64,000 bases of DNA from AAA164-E04 sp964342825 (GTDB lineage: Bacteria > Verrucomicrobiota > Verrucomicrobiia > Limisphaerales > AAA164-E04), in contig CAYFHO010000002.1 of NCBI GenBank assembly GCA_964342825.1, positions 62,001 through 126,000 of the forward strand, given 5' to 3'. The position numbers and the translations under genes are program-made. Shown here one piece after another: positions 35,312 to 44,748 of the stretch. Under the pieces are notes generated by a model, which ran no database searches, was not told the origin of the DNA, and was given only the letters and a program-made list of their open reading frames with translations. Position 1 is the stretch's first letter. Every line of letters begins with the position of its first letter.

Positions 35312-36028
35312 TCAAATCCTATCACCACCCGAAGTGTCTTCGATCAATGAAATTATTGGTAAAGGAGCTTTGGCAAAGGAAGTTGGACGCAGATACACAG
35401 GGGCAAGCGTAGTGGATCCCGGTTGGTTTAATAGCGATTCGGATTCAACGATCAAAGCGGATGCATCAGGAGCACATTCAAGCAAGGAGGATTGAGGCCG
35501 CTCTGCTTCAGAAAACCAACGGGCAACGTCCATCCCAGCAAAAACTGTAGAACTGGATTCTGGTTGTGGCAGTTGCCCTGGCTTGACAATGGAAAGTGGT
35601 TGAACCGTCCGAATAGAATCGTCCTGTTGTTTTTGAAAAACCGAATGATAGCACTCTCCACGCTGGGCATCGATCAGCACATGGACTTGATCCGTGCCGT
35701 TTTGAGTGAAAACTTTTCGAGCAATCAGACGATCACTGGAAATCCCGATGAGTTTTGCTTGATTGGCAAGGCGCCATCCATAGGCCGCGGAGATAGCAGA
35801 ACGAATCCCGGCATAAGAACCTGGCCCCAATCCCACAACGACCACTTGAATATCCTTTTTGTCGATTCCTGTTTCCTTGGCAGCAGTTTCGAATGCATTG
35901 AAATATTTGGAATCACGCCCATCTGGCAAAGTAGCCTCAGCCAGAACACGAACCCCATATTGGGGTGACCAGTCCCCTATTGCAATCGTCCTTTTGAATG
36001 AGGACCACTCAATGCCTAAAATCTTCAT
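35312..36028 (-). CDS. tsaB: tRNA threonylcarbamoyladenosine biosynthesis protein TsaB
   Basis: The start at 36028 (MKILGIEWSSFKRTIAI) matches the family's N-terminus (MKILAIDTS type) and overlaps the end of tsaE by 20 bases. The 238-residue protein has the ASKHA fold with VVVGLGPGSYAGIRSAIS, the conserved TsaB segment. TsaB pairs with TsaD and TsaE to place threonylcarbamoyl on A37 of ANN-decoding tRNAs. The usual Asp of the DTS motif is replaced here (GIEWSS), which is tolerable because TsaB is not the catalytic subunit. It lies between tsaE and alr in one transcript. Confidence 0.93.
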   Translation of the reverse strand: MKILGIEWSSFKRTIAIGDWSPQYGVRVLAEATLPDGRDSKYFNAFETAAKETGIDKKDIQVVVVGLGPGSYAGIRSAISAAYGWRLANQAKLIGISSDRLIARKVFTQNGTDQVHVLIDAQRGECYHSVFQKQQDDSIRTVQPLSIVKPGQLPQPESSSTVFAGMDVARWFSEAERPQSSLLECAPDASALIVESESLLNQPGSTTLAPVYLRPTSFAKAPLPIISLIEDTSGGDRI

Positions 36029-36470
36029 AAGTGATGGTTCGTTGCTGTTCCAAATCCCCTTCAATATGGATCCACCTGAAAGGTTTACTGATTTCAGGAT
36101 CGCAGGTGCGCTCTTTCAAAGTTGATTGGGTCCAGCGATCGATCCATTCAACCAGGACCCACCCTTCCGGGGTGGATTGCAAATAATCCCCCAGCCCGGC
36201 GCCCCAGATGGCATCCATCGACTCCAGTCGATAAAGATCCATGTGGATCAACTTGCCGTCAGGAGTCTCGTATTCATGTAAAAGTGAAAAAGTGGGAGAG
36301 GAAATCCTTGCCTGAATATTCCACCCCTTCGCAAGTCCCTTGACAAGTTGCGTTTTACCCGCTCCAAGATCACCTGAAAGTCCAATGATCCATCCAGGTT
36401 CAAATTGCTCAGCCCACCGCGCTCCCAACTCGAAGGTTTCTTCAGGACTATTGGAAGTGATCGTAACCAT
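36009..36470 (-). CDS. tsaE: tRNA threonylcarbamoyladenosine biosynthesis ATPase TsaE
   Basis: The 153-residue P-loop protein has Walker A GDLGAGKTQL, the switch-like SSPTFSLLHEY, HMDLYRL (Walker B region) and VLVEWIDR, all in the family order and at the family length. TsaE hydrolyses ATP to reset the TsaB-TsaD complex during t6A synthesis. It overlaps thiL at its 5' end by 23 bases and tsaB at its 3' end by 20 bases, so translation of the three is closely tied. Confidence 0.95.
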   Translation of the reverse strand: MVTITSNSPEETFELGARWAEQFEPGWIIGLSGDLGAGKTQLVKGLAKGWNIQARISSPTFSLLHEYETPDGKLIHMDLYRLESMDAIWGAGLGDYLQSTPEGWVLVEWIDRWTQSTLKERTCDPEISKPFRWIHIEGDLEQQRTITYEDFRH

Positions 36471-37380
36471 GCCAAGTCAAGGGGCGAACCCCGTGGTCAT
36501 CTTTCAACCGAACACCAGGCTGCTCCATTATTTTACCGATACATGTAATGGGAAGATCAGGGAAAGTCTCACGCCATAGGTCCTTAAGTTTCACTGCATT
36601 TGCCGGATCAATGCAGAAAAGCAATTCAAAATCCTCACCATCCGTCATCGCCGCAGCCAAGGCCGGTTTGGCTGCATCACCTTGTTTGGCTCGAATTTTG
36701 GCTGCCCGACTGATGGGAAGAAAATCGGTCCATACCTCGGCACCCACTGCACTGGCTTCGCAGATACGGTGCAGATCTCCCGCAAGACCATCGCTTAAAT
36801 CGATCATGGCATGAATGTCAAAATGCTTTGTCAACCATTGGGCTTCTTTGATACGCGGCACGAAATCAAGGTGTTTACCATCGATGGATCCACCCAAATC
36901 CCCTGTCACAAAGACGGCATCACGTACACGGGCGTTTTTCCGAAGCACGGCCTTGTCTTTGGTCACTTTGCCCGTGAGGGCAACCGAACAGAAAATGCGG
37001 TCTGGCGAGCAGACGGTTTCGCCACCAACGATTGCAACCTCGAAAGTTCGAGCCAGTTCATTCAGTCCATCGTAAAACGATTCAACCCACGCTTGATCAT
37101 AATCTCGAGGTAATCCCAAGGTGATCACGGCACTGTTGGGATTGCCAGCCATGGCGGCAATGTCACTCAGCGCGCGAGCAAGTGCTTTGTGTCCGACTTT
37201 TTCCGCAGGATCATTTTTCAAAAAATGAATTCCCTCTACAACCGCATCTGTCTTTAACAGAAGTGAATGTTCCACCCCATTATCAATGACCGCGCAATCG
37301 TCTCCGGCCCCCACCAGAGTATCATTCCTTGTTGGCAAACCGGCGGTAATGGTTTCAATCAGTTTAACTTCCCTGCTCAT
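36448..37380 (-). CDS. thiL: Thiamine-monophosphate kinase
   Basis: The 310-residue protein shows the ThiL metal and substrate motifs in order: GAGDDCAVID, LLKTDAVVEGIHF, ALARALSDIAAMAGNP, VGGETVCSP, FVTGDLGGS and MIDLSDGLAGDLHRI. It phosphorylates thiamine monophosphate to the active diphosphate with ATP. Its 5' end overlaps the CPBP gene by four bases (ATGA type) and its 3' end overlaps tsaE by 23 bases. DXS, encoded at the window start, uses the thiamine diphosphate cofactor. Confidence 0.95.
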   Translation of the reverse strand: MSREVKLIETITAGLPTRNDTLVGAGDDCAVIDNGVEHSLLLKTDAVVEGIHFLKNDPAEKVGHKALARALSDIAAMAGNPNSAVITLGLPRDYDQAWVESFYDGLNELARTFEVAIVGGETVCSPDRIFCSVALTGKVTKDKAVLRKNARVRDAVFVTGDLGGSIDGKHLDFVPRIKEAQWLTKHFDIHAMIDLSDGLAGDLHRICEASAVGAEVWTDFLPISRAAKIRAKQGDAAKPALAAAMTDGEDFELLFCIDPANAVKLKDLWRETFPDLPITCIGKIMEQPGVRLKDDHGVRPLTWHGYDHFQ

Positions 37381-38114
37381 GGCGCTTGAGTTTCTATCAT
37401 CTCAGGGAGCCATAGCATGAGAGCCAGGTTGATGGAATTAAAAATCGCATGAGCAAAGATGGGGGCCCAAAGATTTCCACTTCGTTCATAAAGCTTGGCC
37501 AACATGACAGCCAGCAAGGTCAGAGGGAGAAGACTCACCATATTCGCGTGAACCAATCCAAATAGAACCGCACTTCCCCAAAGAGCAATCCAACTGGGCA
37601 AGTATTGTTTCAAAGCGGTGAAAAGCACTCCTCGAAACATGACCTCCTCGACAATGGGGGCTAGAATGACTGCCATCAATCCCAGTAAAATTTTTTGGGA
37701 AGCGTGTTCTGCATTTTGAAAGGTATTGACTACCTCTTGGGCTGACACTTCGATATCGATAAATTCAAGTGCAGCTGTCACCAACGCTCCCACCATGGCT
37801 GCCATGAAGAAACCTGCAACCGCCGTGATCGCACCCTGAAGAAACGTCACTCCCAAATGATCCGATTCGAGCCCAAAAGCATCCGCCCACCCGATGGAGT
37901 GTTCTTTCAAGAGCATCCAGGTGATGAGAAGAATACCAAGATCAAGAAACACAATATTGACAAGGATCAGTCCGGTTTTTTCATCAAGAGGAAATCCAGC
38001 TTCGATGGCTTTGTTCAACCAAAAACCAGCAACACCACTCACCCCCAGGCATAGGAGTAGCATGGCAAAAAATCGTAACAAAGAATCTGGACGCCATTGT
38101 GTTTGCGATCGCAC
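37377..38114 (-). CDS. CPBP family intramembrane glutamic protease
   Basis: The 245-residue protein is mostly membrane (about eight hydrophobic spans). It carries the CPBP (Abi/CAAX) motifs: EEVMFRG (the EExxxR catalytic motif, about residue 155), FGLVHAN (the FxxxH motif) and FAHAIFNS near the C-terminus. Bacterial members are intramembrane proteases related to Rce1, often of unknown substrate. It is the first gene of the unit with thiL, tsaE, tsaB and alr; the promoter should lie in 38115-38261, shared with the divergent 1160-residue protein. That interval has a small inverted repeat AGTGGT-GA-ACCACT at 38139-38152. Confidence 0.88.
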   Translation of the reverse strand: MRSQTQWRPDSLLRFFAMLLLCLGVSGVAGFWLNKAIEAGFPLDEKTGLILVNIVFLDLGILLITWMLLKEHSIGWADAFGLESDHLGVTFLQGAITAVAGFFMAAMVGALVTAALEFIDIEVSAQEVVNTFQNAEHASQKILLGLMAVILAPIVEEVMFRGVLFTALKQYLPSWIALWGSAVLFGLVHANMVSLLPLTLLAVMLAKLYERSGNLWAPIFAHAIFNSINLALMLWLPEMIETQAP

Positions 38115-38261
38115 ATGCGGAGCTTATCAGCCAGCCGAAGTGGTGAACCACTGAAAAATGTCACTATTTGAAGGACGTTGAAACTTAACCAAGGGGTACT
38201 TGCCTGTTGGTGAACTTTCAATTAGCGTGATTTCTGGTTTGGCACGCTTTGAGGGCCTTCA

Positions 38262-41200
38262 GTGATTCAATTAACACACAACTTAATGAGTTCCACAAAT
38301 TTATCAAAATCCATCGGATTAAACACATCCGGACAAGTTTATCCAGATGAGCACTTGGTTGAGTACATCAATCTTAAGCTGGCATCCATGGGCTGCCCAA
38401 CGGTGGATGTCAAAACTGACTCCCCATTCCAGGATGTTGCAGAATCTTTGATCGCCCATCATCGCGAACAGGAACGCTTGCTTTCGAGCTACCTCTGCCC
38501 TGCAGATTGGCGCATTCAGCAATGGTTGAATGAGTTTCTATATGAAACCGGAGATGTACCTAGATTACCATCCAAGTCATTTGTTCTGGATCGCCACGGT
38601 GTCGCCAGAACTCTTTCCCTGCCGGTTGATGGCGACGAGTTCAAGTCGGACATCATCCATTCTTACCGAATTCGCCAAGGTGTGCTTCATAACCCGGTCA
38701 ACGATCGACGCACCACCAAAGGTGTGTTCCACATTGCAGATGCGGGATTTCCCGTGCCGGCAGACAAAATTGCCGTTCCTCTGGTGACTTTCAATCGCAT
38801 GTTGGGATTTGCCTTGCAACCACCCTCATCACTGAAACAACTTCCATTCACCAGTGAACAGGAGTCCAAAGCCGAATGTTTCGTTTCGCTTTTGCTTCGT
38901 CCACTCGTGGTGCCTGCCGTACCTGGTGTTATTGAGGAAAAGCGAAGTGAAATACGTTTTTTCGCACCAGGAAATCTGGTCAGCAATCTAGATTTTGTTG
39001 AAACCATCTTCGGAAATGCAGGAGACCCAAACTTGCCTGAAAATGACGCCGCACTAGATGTTCATCATTGGACCGGTCATACAGGATGCGTCATCCTCGC
39101 CCCTCACCTGACAACGATTAAGAAAAAGGACGCAGGACTGCCACATTTTGACGAAGCCACCGAACGTCAGCGCGAACAGGGCATGTGCTGGAAAGATGAA
39201 AATGAGATCTACAATGGTGGCACGGCATTCAAGTTGTGTGCCCGAGACGAAAAAGGGGTGATGGTAACCATCATAGCGGACAACTATTTTGGTTATTGTA
39301 AAAAAGAGGTAAAGACGCAGATCAGCTTCTCCGCCAATCTTTACGGTCTCGCCGAAGAAGAACATGCCGGAGGTGCCATGGTTTACCCAAGTTATGATCT
39401 GGGTGAAGAATTCAGCGGACATCTGCATGTCAAACGTCGAGGTCACAGTTTCGAGGACATGGTCGAAAGATTTCAGGATGTGATGGAAGTGAAACCTGAG
39501 GGTTATGCTGTGGACCGGAAATTTCCTGACATTATTTATGTTTCAGAAGATGTGGATTTCAATCTTCACAACCAAACCATTACCTGGCCACACAATGGGG
39601 AAACCCAAAAAATGAAACTGTTGGTCGGTAAAACATATGTGCGTCCATCAGGTTATAAAGTTCATCTGGAAAAACCGCCAGGCAACAGGTCATGGCGTCT
39701 GATCGGTACCGCAGCAGAAGGAATCCTTTGCCACAAACCCTGCACCGTGTCAGGTGGTGGAAAATCCGAAATTTCAAAACCTGTCACTGATGCGGTCATT
39801 CAGGGACCCGTTATCGTCGCTGATATCAAATCCGACTTGGAAAAAGTTGAGGAGATTTTAAAGCGCGATTTTTCGAAAAGATTCAGAGATAGTTCGCGCA
39901 AAGATCAACGCGCCATCCTGAGCCCAGAACGTTCCCTTGGTTCAGTCATCAAGCTGTTGACCCCATCAAACAAGGATTATACCGACGAGTACAACGCCTG
40001 GCTGACATCGGTCCCACAGTATATCAAGGAACTCGTCTTTGTATTGAAGCGCTATTATGTTCCTGAGTGGGGAGAGCAATGGAAAGATCATTTCACTGTG
40101 GATATGATCAACGGCAAACCAGGCAACGAACTCAAATGCGATAACCGTAAATTGGTCACCAATTATATGAGAGTTGGTTTTCAAGATGATGGTTTATGGC
40201 GCACCTTTGGGTTAAGAAAGGATTTCAGCCCCGCGATCAAACAATCTCTGGAAGATGATATCACAGCAAGTGTTGTTGTTGCTTCCGATGACCTTGAAGG
40301 TGTCATGCCGGACCATGAGAATCGCTCGGTCAAGTTCCTGCAGAATTGCGAATATCGATTCTTTCAACGACCCGATGATGCAATTATCAGAGGCTACGAT
40401 AAATTAGCTGAAGCTGAGCTGTCACAAACTGGAAATTTCATTTCTAATTTTGAGCCCTTACAGCAGGATGATGCCAAGGAAATCATTGAAGATTCGATAG
40501 GATTTTACCAGTACACCCAGCCGATGCAGGACTTGGTAAAGCAGGCGGCACAATCCGACCGGCCCAAATTCTTCGTGAGCAGCGCCCACCCCCGAATTGT
40601 GGATGGCAAACCCACGAAGAACCCAAGGTACCTGCAAACTCGACCGGACTTAATCAATGAACGGGCTCTTTATCTGGAACAGATTTCGATGCGCCTGCAC
40701 CGAAAACTGGAATCAAAGCATCCACTTTACAGCGTGGTGGACGCCGTTGTTCCAGGCAGACGCAACAATCCGGCAGATGCCAAAGCAGGTATTCAGCCAC
40801 TGGCCGTTTATAATCCTATTCACTACATGGACCTTCCTGAATTATTCATGGAATATATATGTAGCATGACCGGGAAATCTCCTTCCACCACGGGAGCCGG
40901 GTCAGAAGGTGCGCTCACGAAGGGACCATTCAATGCCCTTCCCCCCATTATAGATCTCAATAACGCATTGGTTTCCATGATTCTCACAGGTCATGATGGG
41001 TTCGTCACGGCAGCAGGATACATCGGACCGAACGTTCAGGTGGCACACGATGTCAGCATGCTCATTCCTGAAGTTTGGTGCCGTATGAAAGACGAAGAGC
41101 GGCATGCTTCTTACCTGATAGAAAATGGCTATCTCGAAAAATGTGAGGACTTGGAGCATGAGGGAAAAACTTTGCCTTTCAGCAGATTGGGTTACCGAAT

Positions 41201-41744
41201 CAATCATAAATTCGTCAGAGACTTCTTTGGTCGCGTCTTCAATCACCCTCACGCCGTTTTTACGGAAGAGATGTTAACCCCAGAATTGCAAGGATTGGAA
41301 ACCTTTGTAGATGGTCTTGAAAACATCATGATCACTCAAAAACGTGTTGGAAACCTTTACTTCGCTGATAAAAGCATAGAGGCAGCCTGCCCTCCTTTGA
41401 AGGCACTGCTGACGATTATGGTTGAGGGGCAGTTTGAAGGAAAAACCTTGAACGATCCTGAAATTAGAAATCTGTTCACTTTGGAATACCTGAAGAAAAG
41501 TGATTGGTATCAGGAAAGACTCCTTACCAAGCAGTCTCTTGAAACCAAACTCTGGGACCAAAACATTGAATATCTCAAGTCATTCCTGACCAAAAAAGGA
41601 TATCAAGACGAGGCTCAGAGGTTGAACATCAGCACAAAGTTGGAAGAGGCGCTCAATCAGCGCGATAAAGTAGCCAAACCAGATTACCTGAAATTTCTGG
41701 AAGGTACCATCGGGGTGCAGCCGGCGTCTGTCTTTTCAAAATAA
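38262..41744 (+). CDS. 1160-residue protein, possible PPi-dependent phosphoenolpyruvate carboxykinase
   Basis: I do not recognise this protein with certainty. It has no signal peptide or membrane span, so it should be cytosolic. Length (1160 residues) fits the PPi-type PEP carboxykinases of Entamoeba and Propionibacterium, which are about twice as long as GTP-PEPCK. A Gly-rich stretch VSGGGKSEISK (about 496-506) resembles the PEPCK kinase-1 motif ACGKTNLAM, and conserved-looking blocks occur at NYFGYCKKEVKTQIS (about 341-355) and GAGSEGALTKGPF (about 880-893). If correct it interconverts PEP, CO2 and PPi with oxaloacetate and phosphate. It is divergent from the CPBP operon and 47 bases before the helicase gene. 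ATG at 38286 is an alternative start. Confidence 0.5.
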   Translation: MIQLTHNLMSSTNLSKSIGLNTSGQVYPDEHLVEYINLKLASMGCPTVDVKTDSPFQDVAESLIAHHREQERLLSSYLCPADWRIQQWLNEFLYETGDVPRLPSKSFVLDRHGVARTLSLPVDGDEFKSDIIHSYRIRQGVLHNPVNDRRTTKGVFHIADAGFPVPADKIAVPLVTFNRMLGFALQPPSSLKQLPFTSEQESKAECFVSLLLRPLVVPAVPGVIEEKRSEIRFFAPGNLVSNLDFVETIFGNAGDPNLPENDAALDVHHWTGHTGCVILAPHLTTIKKKDAGLPHFDEATERQREQGMCWKDENEIYNGGTAFKLCARDEKGVMVTIIADNYFGYCKKEVKTQISFSANLYGLAEEEHAGGAMVYPSYDLGEEFSGHLHVKRRGHSFEDMVERFQDVMEVKPEGYAVDRKFPDIIYVSEDVDFNLHNQTITWPHNGETQKMKLLVGKTYVRPSGYKVHLEKPPGNRSWRLIGTAAEGILCHKPCTVSGGGKSEISKPVTDAVIQGPVIVADIKSDLEKVEEILKRDFSKRFRDSSRKDQRAILSPERSLGSVIKLLTPSNKDYTDEYNAWLTSVPQYIKELVFVLKRYYVPEWGEQWKDHFTVDMINGKPGNELKCDNRKLVTNYMRVGFQDDGLWRTFGLRKDFSPAIKQSLEDDITASVVVASDDLEGVMPDHENRSVKFLQNCEYRFFQRPDDAIIRGYDKLAEAELSQTGNFISNFEPLQQDDAKEIIEDSIGFYQYTQPMQDLVKQAAQSDRPKFFVSSAHPRIVDGKPTKNPRYLQTRPDLINERALYLEQISMRLHRKLESKHPLYSVVDAVVPGRRNNPADAKAGIQPLAVYNPIHYMDLPELFMEYICSMTGKSPSTTGAGSEGALTKGPFNALPPIIDLNNALVSMILTGHDGFVTAAGYIGPNVQVAHDVSMLIPEVWCRMKDEERHASYLIENGYLEKCEDLEHEGKTLPFSRLGYRINHKFVRDFFGRVFNHPHAVFTEEMLTPELQGLETFVDGLENIMITQKRVGNLYFADKSIEAACPPLKALLTIMVEGQFEGKTLNDPEIRNLFTLEYLKKSDWYQERLLTKQSLETKLWDQNIEYLKSFLTKKGYQDEAQRLNISTKLEEALNQRDKVAKPDYLKFLEGTIGVQPASVFSK

Positions 41745-41791
41745 AGCATGGGAACAGACATGTGTGACCTGATCCAATTCTTGCCTGCAAC

Positions 41792-43837
41792 ATGTGGTTG
41801 ACGAAACTTAACCCACAGCAGAGAGAAGCGGTTCAGACCACGCATGGCCCTGTGCTGATTCTTGCCGGAGCGGGCACTGGAAAAACCAGGGTGATCACGC
41901 ACCGCATTGCCTATCTTCTTCAAAAGGGGGTGATGCCACACAACATCCTTGCGGTCACTTTCACTAATAAAGCAGCGAGAGAGATGCAAGAACGTGTTCG
42001 CACTCTTCTCCCCAAAGGTCATCATCCCTCTAAGAATTCAGGCGAATCCATCTCGAACAAGCCCACCATTTGCACCTTTCACTCTTTTTGCGTCAGAGTG
42101 TTGAGGCGTTATATAGACAAGCTGGGGTATAAGAGAAACTTTGTGATATATGATCAATCTGATCAGCTGGGGATCATTCGGAAGCTGACGAGTGACTGGA
42201 GCAAAAGCAATATCAACATCAAACCAGCAGAGTGGTTGAGTTTCCTCAGTCGCCTTCGAAACACATCTTCATTGGATGCCCTGGGATTGGATGACGCAAC
42301 AATCCGGTTGGCAGAACGATTGATGTCCCGATATGAAACCGCTCTCAAGGCCTGCAATGCTGTAGATTTTGACGATTTAATTCTGCTGACCTTGAAGTTA
42401 TTCCATGAAAATCCTGAGGTTCTGAAATCATGCAGGGAGATGTACAGGTATGTCATGGTGGACGAGTATCAGGATACAAATGGAAAGCAGTTTCAATTAA
42501 TACATGCCCTAACATCCGAACACCGTAACCTCTGTGTGGTGGGTGATGATGATCAAAGTATCTATGGCTGGCGGGGAGCAGAAATATCAAACCTTCTCAA
42601 TCTGGAAGACCATTTTCCAGAAGTCCGAGTGGTTAAACTTGAACAGAATTACCGATCCACCAGCCTTATCCTCAATGCAGCCAATGCAGTGATCAAAAAC
42701 AACCCATTGAGAAAAGAAAAAACTCTTTGGTCGAAGAAAGGTCATGGTGCATTGATACGCTTGATGGCATTTGAATCTGATGAGGCTGAAGCTGACGCGA
42801 TTGTGGAGGAAATCGAAGTGCAGCGAATGTCGGGAGGAATCCCCTGGAAAGATCAATCCATTCTGTTCCGAACCAATCTTCAGGCACGCCCAATCGAAAC
42901 AGCTTTGCGAAGAGCCAGGGTAAAGTATCGGTTGGTCGGTAGCCAAAGTTATTTTGACCGGCGCGAGGTGAAGGACGTGCTGGCATACCTCAAGGTCATG
43001 CTCAATCCTGATGACGATATCAGTCTTCTACGCATCGCCAATGTTCCCGCAAGAGGACTCAGTGCAAAAACCATGCAGAAGCTCCTCCAAATGAGTCAGG
43101 ACCGTCGGACGTCCGTGTATGCTGTCATGAGACATACGGATGTGCAGGACCAACTCCATCAAGCTGCGCGAAAAAGTGTTCAATCCTTTCTTCATTTTCT
43201 CGATACTACACGAGAATTTCTGACTCAGGATCCTGCGGACAACATCACCAACTGGGCCAGGAATTTTTTAGAGCAAACAGGATATTTTGTTGACCTAAAA
43301 CATTCTGAGAAAGACCCAAAAGTTGCGGAGAATCGACTTCAAAGCGCCATGGATCTGGTATCCTCTATAGAAGAATTAACAGAAAAAACGGACTTTTCAT
43401 CGGGAGAGGCAAAGCTTGCCAGATTTCTTGAGGAAATCAGTTTGGATCAAGATCGTTTTGAGAATGAAGAGGAACAACCTGATGCTGTCACGCTCATCAC
43501 GATGCACAGCTGCAAGGGACTTGAATTTCCACATGTCCATATCATTGGCATGGAGCAGGGTCTGCTTCCGCACTCACGCTCCGTTGAAGAAGGAACGCTG
43601 GATGAGGAACGTCGTCTATTCTATGTCGCCATCACAAGAGCCATGGAGTCATTGACCATCAGTCATTGTGAAACTCGAAAAAAATATGGTCAAATAACAT
43701 CCTGCGAACCTTCACGCTTCCTGACCGAACTACCTGTTGAATGTGTCGAGGTTGTAGACAGCGTTTTTCAAAGACCCGCAACCCAGGAAAGTGGCGCAGC
43801 CATGTTCGACGCCTTAAAGGCCTCTCTGGATTTCTAG
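41792..43837 (+). CDS. UvrD/PcrA/Rep family superfamily-1 DNA helicase
   Basis: The 681-residue protein has all SF1A motifs: LNPQQREAV (Q motif), LAGAGTGKTR (Walker A), VTFTNKAAREM (Ia), VDEYQDTN (Walker B), GDDDQSIYGWRGA (III), VKLEQNYRS (IV), LITMHSCKGLEF (V) and LFYVAITRAM (VI). It moves 3' to 5' on single-stranded DNA and works in repair or in clearing replication forks. The chain stops about 40 residues after motif VI, so it lacks the longer C-terminal polymerase-binding tail of PcrA and is closest in size to Rep. It is followed by hpt after 26 bases. Confidence 0.94.
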   Translation: MWLTKLNPQQREAVQTTHGPVLILAGAGTGKTRVITHRIAYLLQKGVMPHNILAVTFTNKAAREMQERVRTLLPKGHHPSKNSGESISNKPTICTFHSFCVRVLRRYIDKLGYKRNFVIYDQSDQLGIIRKLTSDWSKSNINIKPAEWLSFLSRLRNTSSLDALGLDDATIRLAERLMSRYETALKACNAVDFDDLILLTLKLFHENPEVLKSCREMYRYVMVDEYQDTNGKQFQLIHALTSEHRNLCVVGDDDQSIYGWRGAEISNLLNLEDHFPEVRVVKLEQNYRSTSLILNAANAVIKNNPLRKEKTLWSKKGHGALIRLMAFESDEAEADAIVEEIEVQRMSGGIPWKDQSILFRTNLQARPIETALRRARVKYRLVGSQSYFDRREVKDVLAYLKVMLNPDDDISLLRIANVPARGLSAKTMQKLLQMSQDRRTSVYAVMRHTDVQDQLHQAARKSVQSFLHFLDTTREFLTQDPADNITNWARNFLEQTGYFVDLKHSEKDPKVAENRLQSAMDLVSSIEELTEKTDFSSGEAKLARFLEEISLDQDRFENEEEQPDAVTLITMHSCKGLEFPHVHIIGMEQGLLPHSRSVEEGTLDEERRLFYVAITRAMESLTISHCETRKKYGQITSCEPSRFLTELPVECVEVVDSVFQRPATQESGAAMFDALKASLDF

Positions 43838-43863
43838 ACCGTTGAGAAGGGTTTCCGTAAACC

Positions 43864-44481
43864 ATGATTGAGCAAAGTCCAGTTCAAATAACTCAAGGTA
43901 AACTCTCCCCTGTTCCCGATTTGTGGGATGCTCCGGAACTTGAGGGGGTGCTCATCAATGAACAAATACTTCAATCACGTATTAAAGAATTGGCTCTGGA
44001 AGTAGAATCAAAGCTCCCCAAAAACATTCCCATTGTTGTGTTACCTTTGCTTTCCGGAGCATTTTTATTTACAGCTGATTTGGTCAGGCACTGGCAATTT
44101 TCATTTGAACTCGATTTCATGGGATTATCCAGTTATCGCGGCTCCACTGAATCAGGAGAAATAGAATGGACACATCATGTCAAAACAGACCTGGAAAATA
44201 AACATGTATTGATCATCGATGACATCCTGGACACAGGAAAAACGATTGTGGAAGCCATAAATGGAATAAGCAAAAAAAATCCTTTGTCTATTCAGACGTG
44301 CGTGCTCCTTAAAAAAGATCAGGATAGAATTAAAACACAGCAAAAGCAGGCTGACTTTGTAGGGTTTGCAATCCCAGATCATTTCGTTGTGGGTTACGGA
44401 CTGGACTTTGAATTGAAATTTCGCCAACTTCCTTTTGTAGGAGTGCTATCACCCACTTGCTATGGAAAAGGAATACATTGA
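43864..44481 (+). CDS. hpt: Hypoxanthine phosphoribosyltransferase
   Basis: The 205-residue protein opens with a 25-residue extension and then LEGVLINEQILQSRIKELA, the usual HPRT N-terminus. The PRPP-binding motif VLIIDDILDTGKT and the base-binding region ADFVGFAIPDHFVVGYGLDF are intact. It salvages hypoxanthine and guanine to IMP and GMP with PRPP in the cytosol. Its last 20 bases overlap moaD, an unusual partner, so the two are probably co-translated. GAGAAGGG upstream (about 43843) serves as ribosome site. Confidence 0.92.
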   Translation: MIEQSPVQITQGKLSPVPDLWDAPELEGVLINEQILQSRIKELALEVESKLPKNIPIVVLPLLSGAFLFTADLVRHWQFSFELDFMGLSSYRGSTESGEIEWTHHVKTDLENKHVLIIDDILDTGKTIVEAINGISKKNPLSIQTCVLLKKDQDRIKTQQKQADFVGFAIPDHFVVGYGLDFELKFRQLPFVGVLSPTCYGKGIH

Positions 44482-44722
44482 GATTAAAGTTAACTTCTTT
44501 TCTTACTTTAAAGATTTAACAGGCTGCGAATCAACTGACCTGAAATTAAAACCAGGCACGAATCTTGAACATGCATTGGCCGTTATCCGTAAACAATTTC
44601 CTAAATTGGAAAGTATGAAGCGCTCCACCCTGGCAGCAGTTGGCTTAGATTATGTCGAATCGACACATGTGCTCGTGGAGGGAGAAGAAATATCCCTGTT
44701 CCCTCCCGTCCAAGGAGGATAA
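44462..44722 (+). CDS. moaD: Molybdopterin synthase sulfur-carrier subunit
   Basis: The 86-residue beta-grasp protein ends in FPPVQGG, the Gly-Gly tail that is adenylated and thiocarboxylated. The start at 44462 overlaps hpt by 20 bases. MoaD carries the sulfur that MoaE transfers onto precursor Z (cPMP) to make molybdopterin. moaE follows after 26 bases. No other molybdenum-cofactor genes are in the window. Confidence 0.93.
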   Translation: MEKEYIEIKVNFFSYFKDLTGCESTDLKLKPGTNLEHALAVIRKQFPKLESMKRSTLAAVGLDYVESTHVLVEGEEISLFPPVQGG

Positions 44723-44748
44723 AACCCTATCAAGCTTGTTTCTCATAC

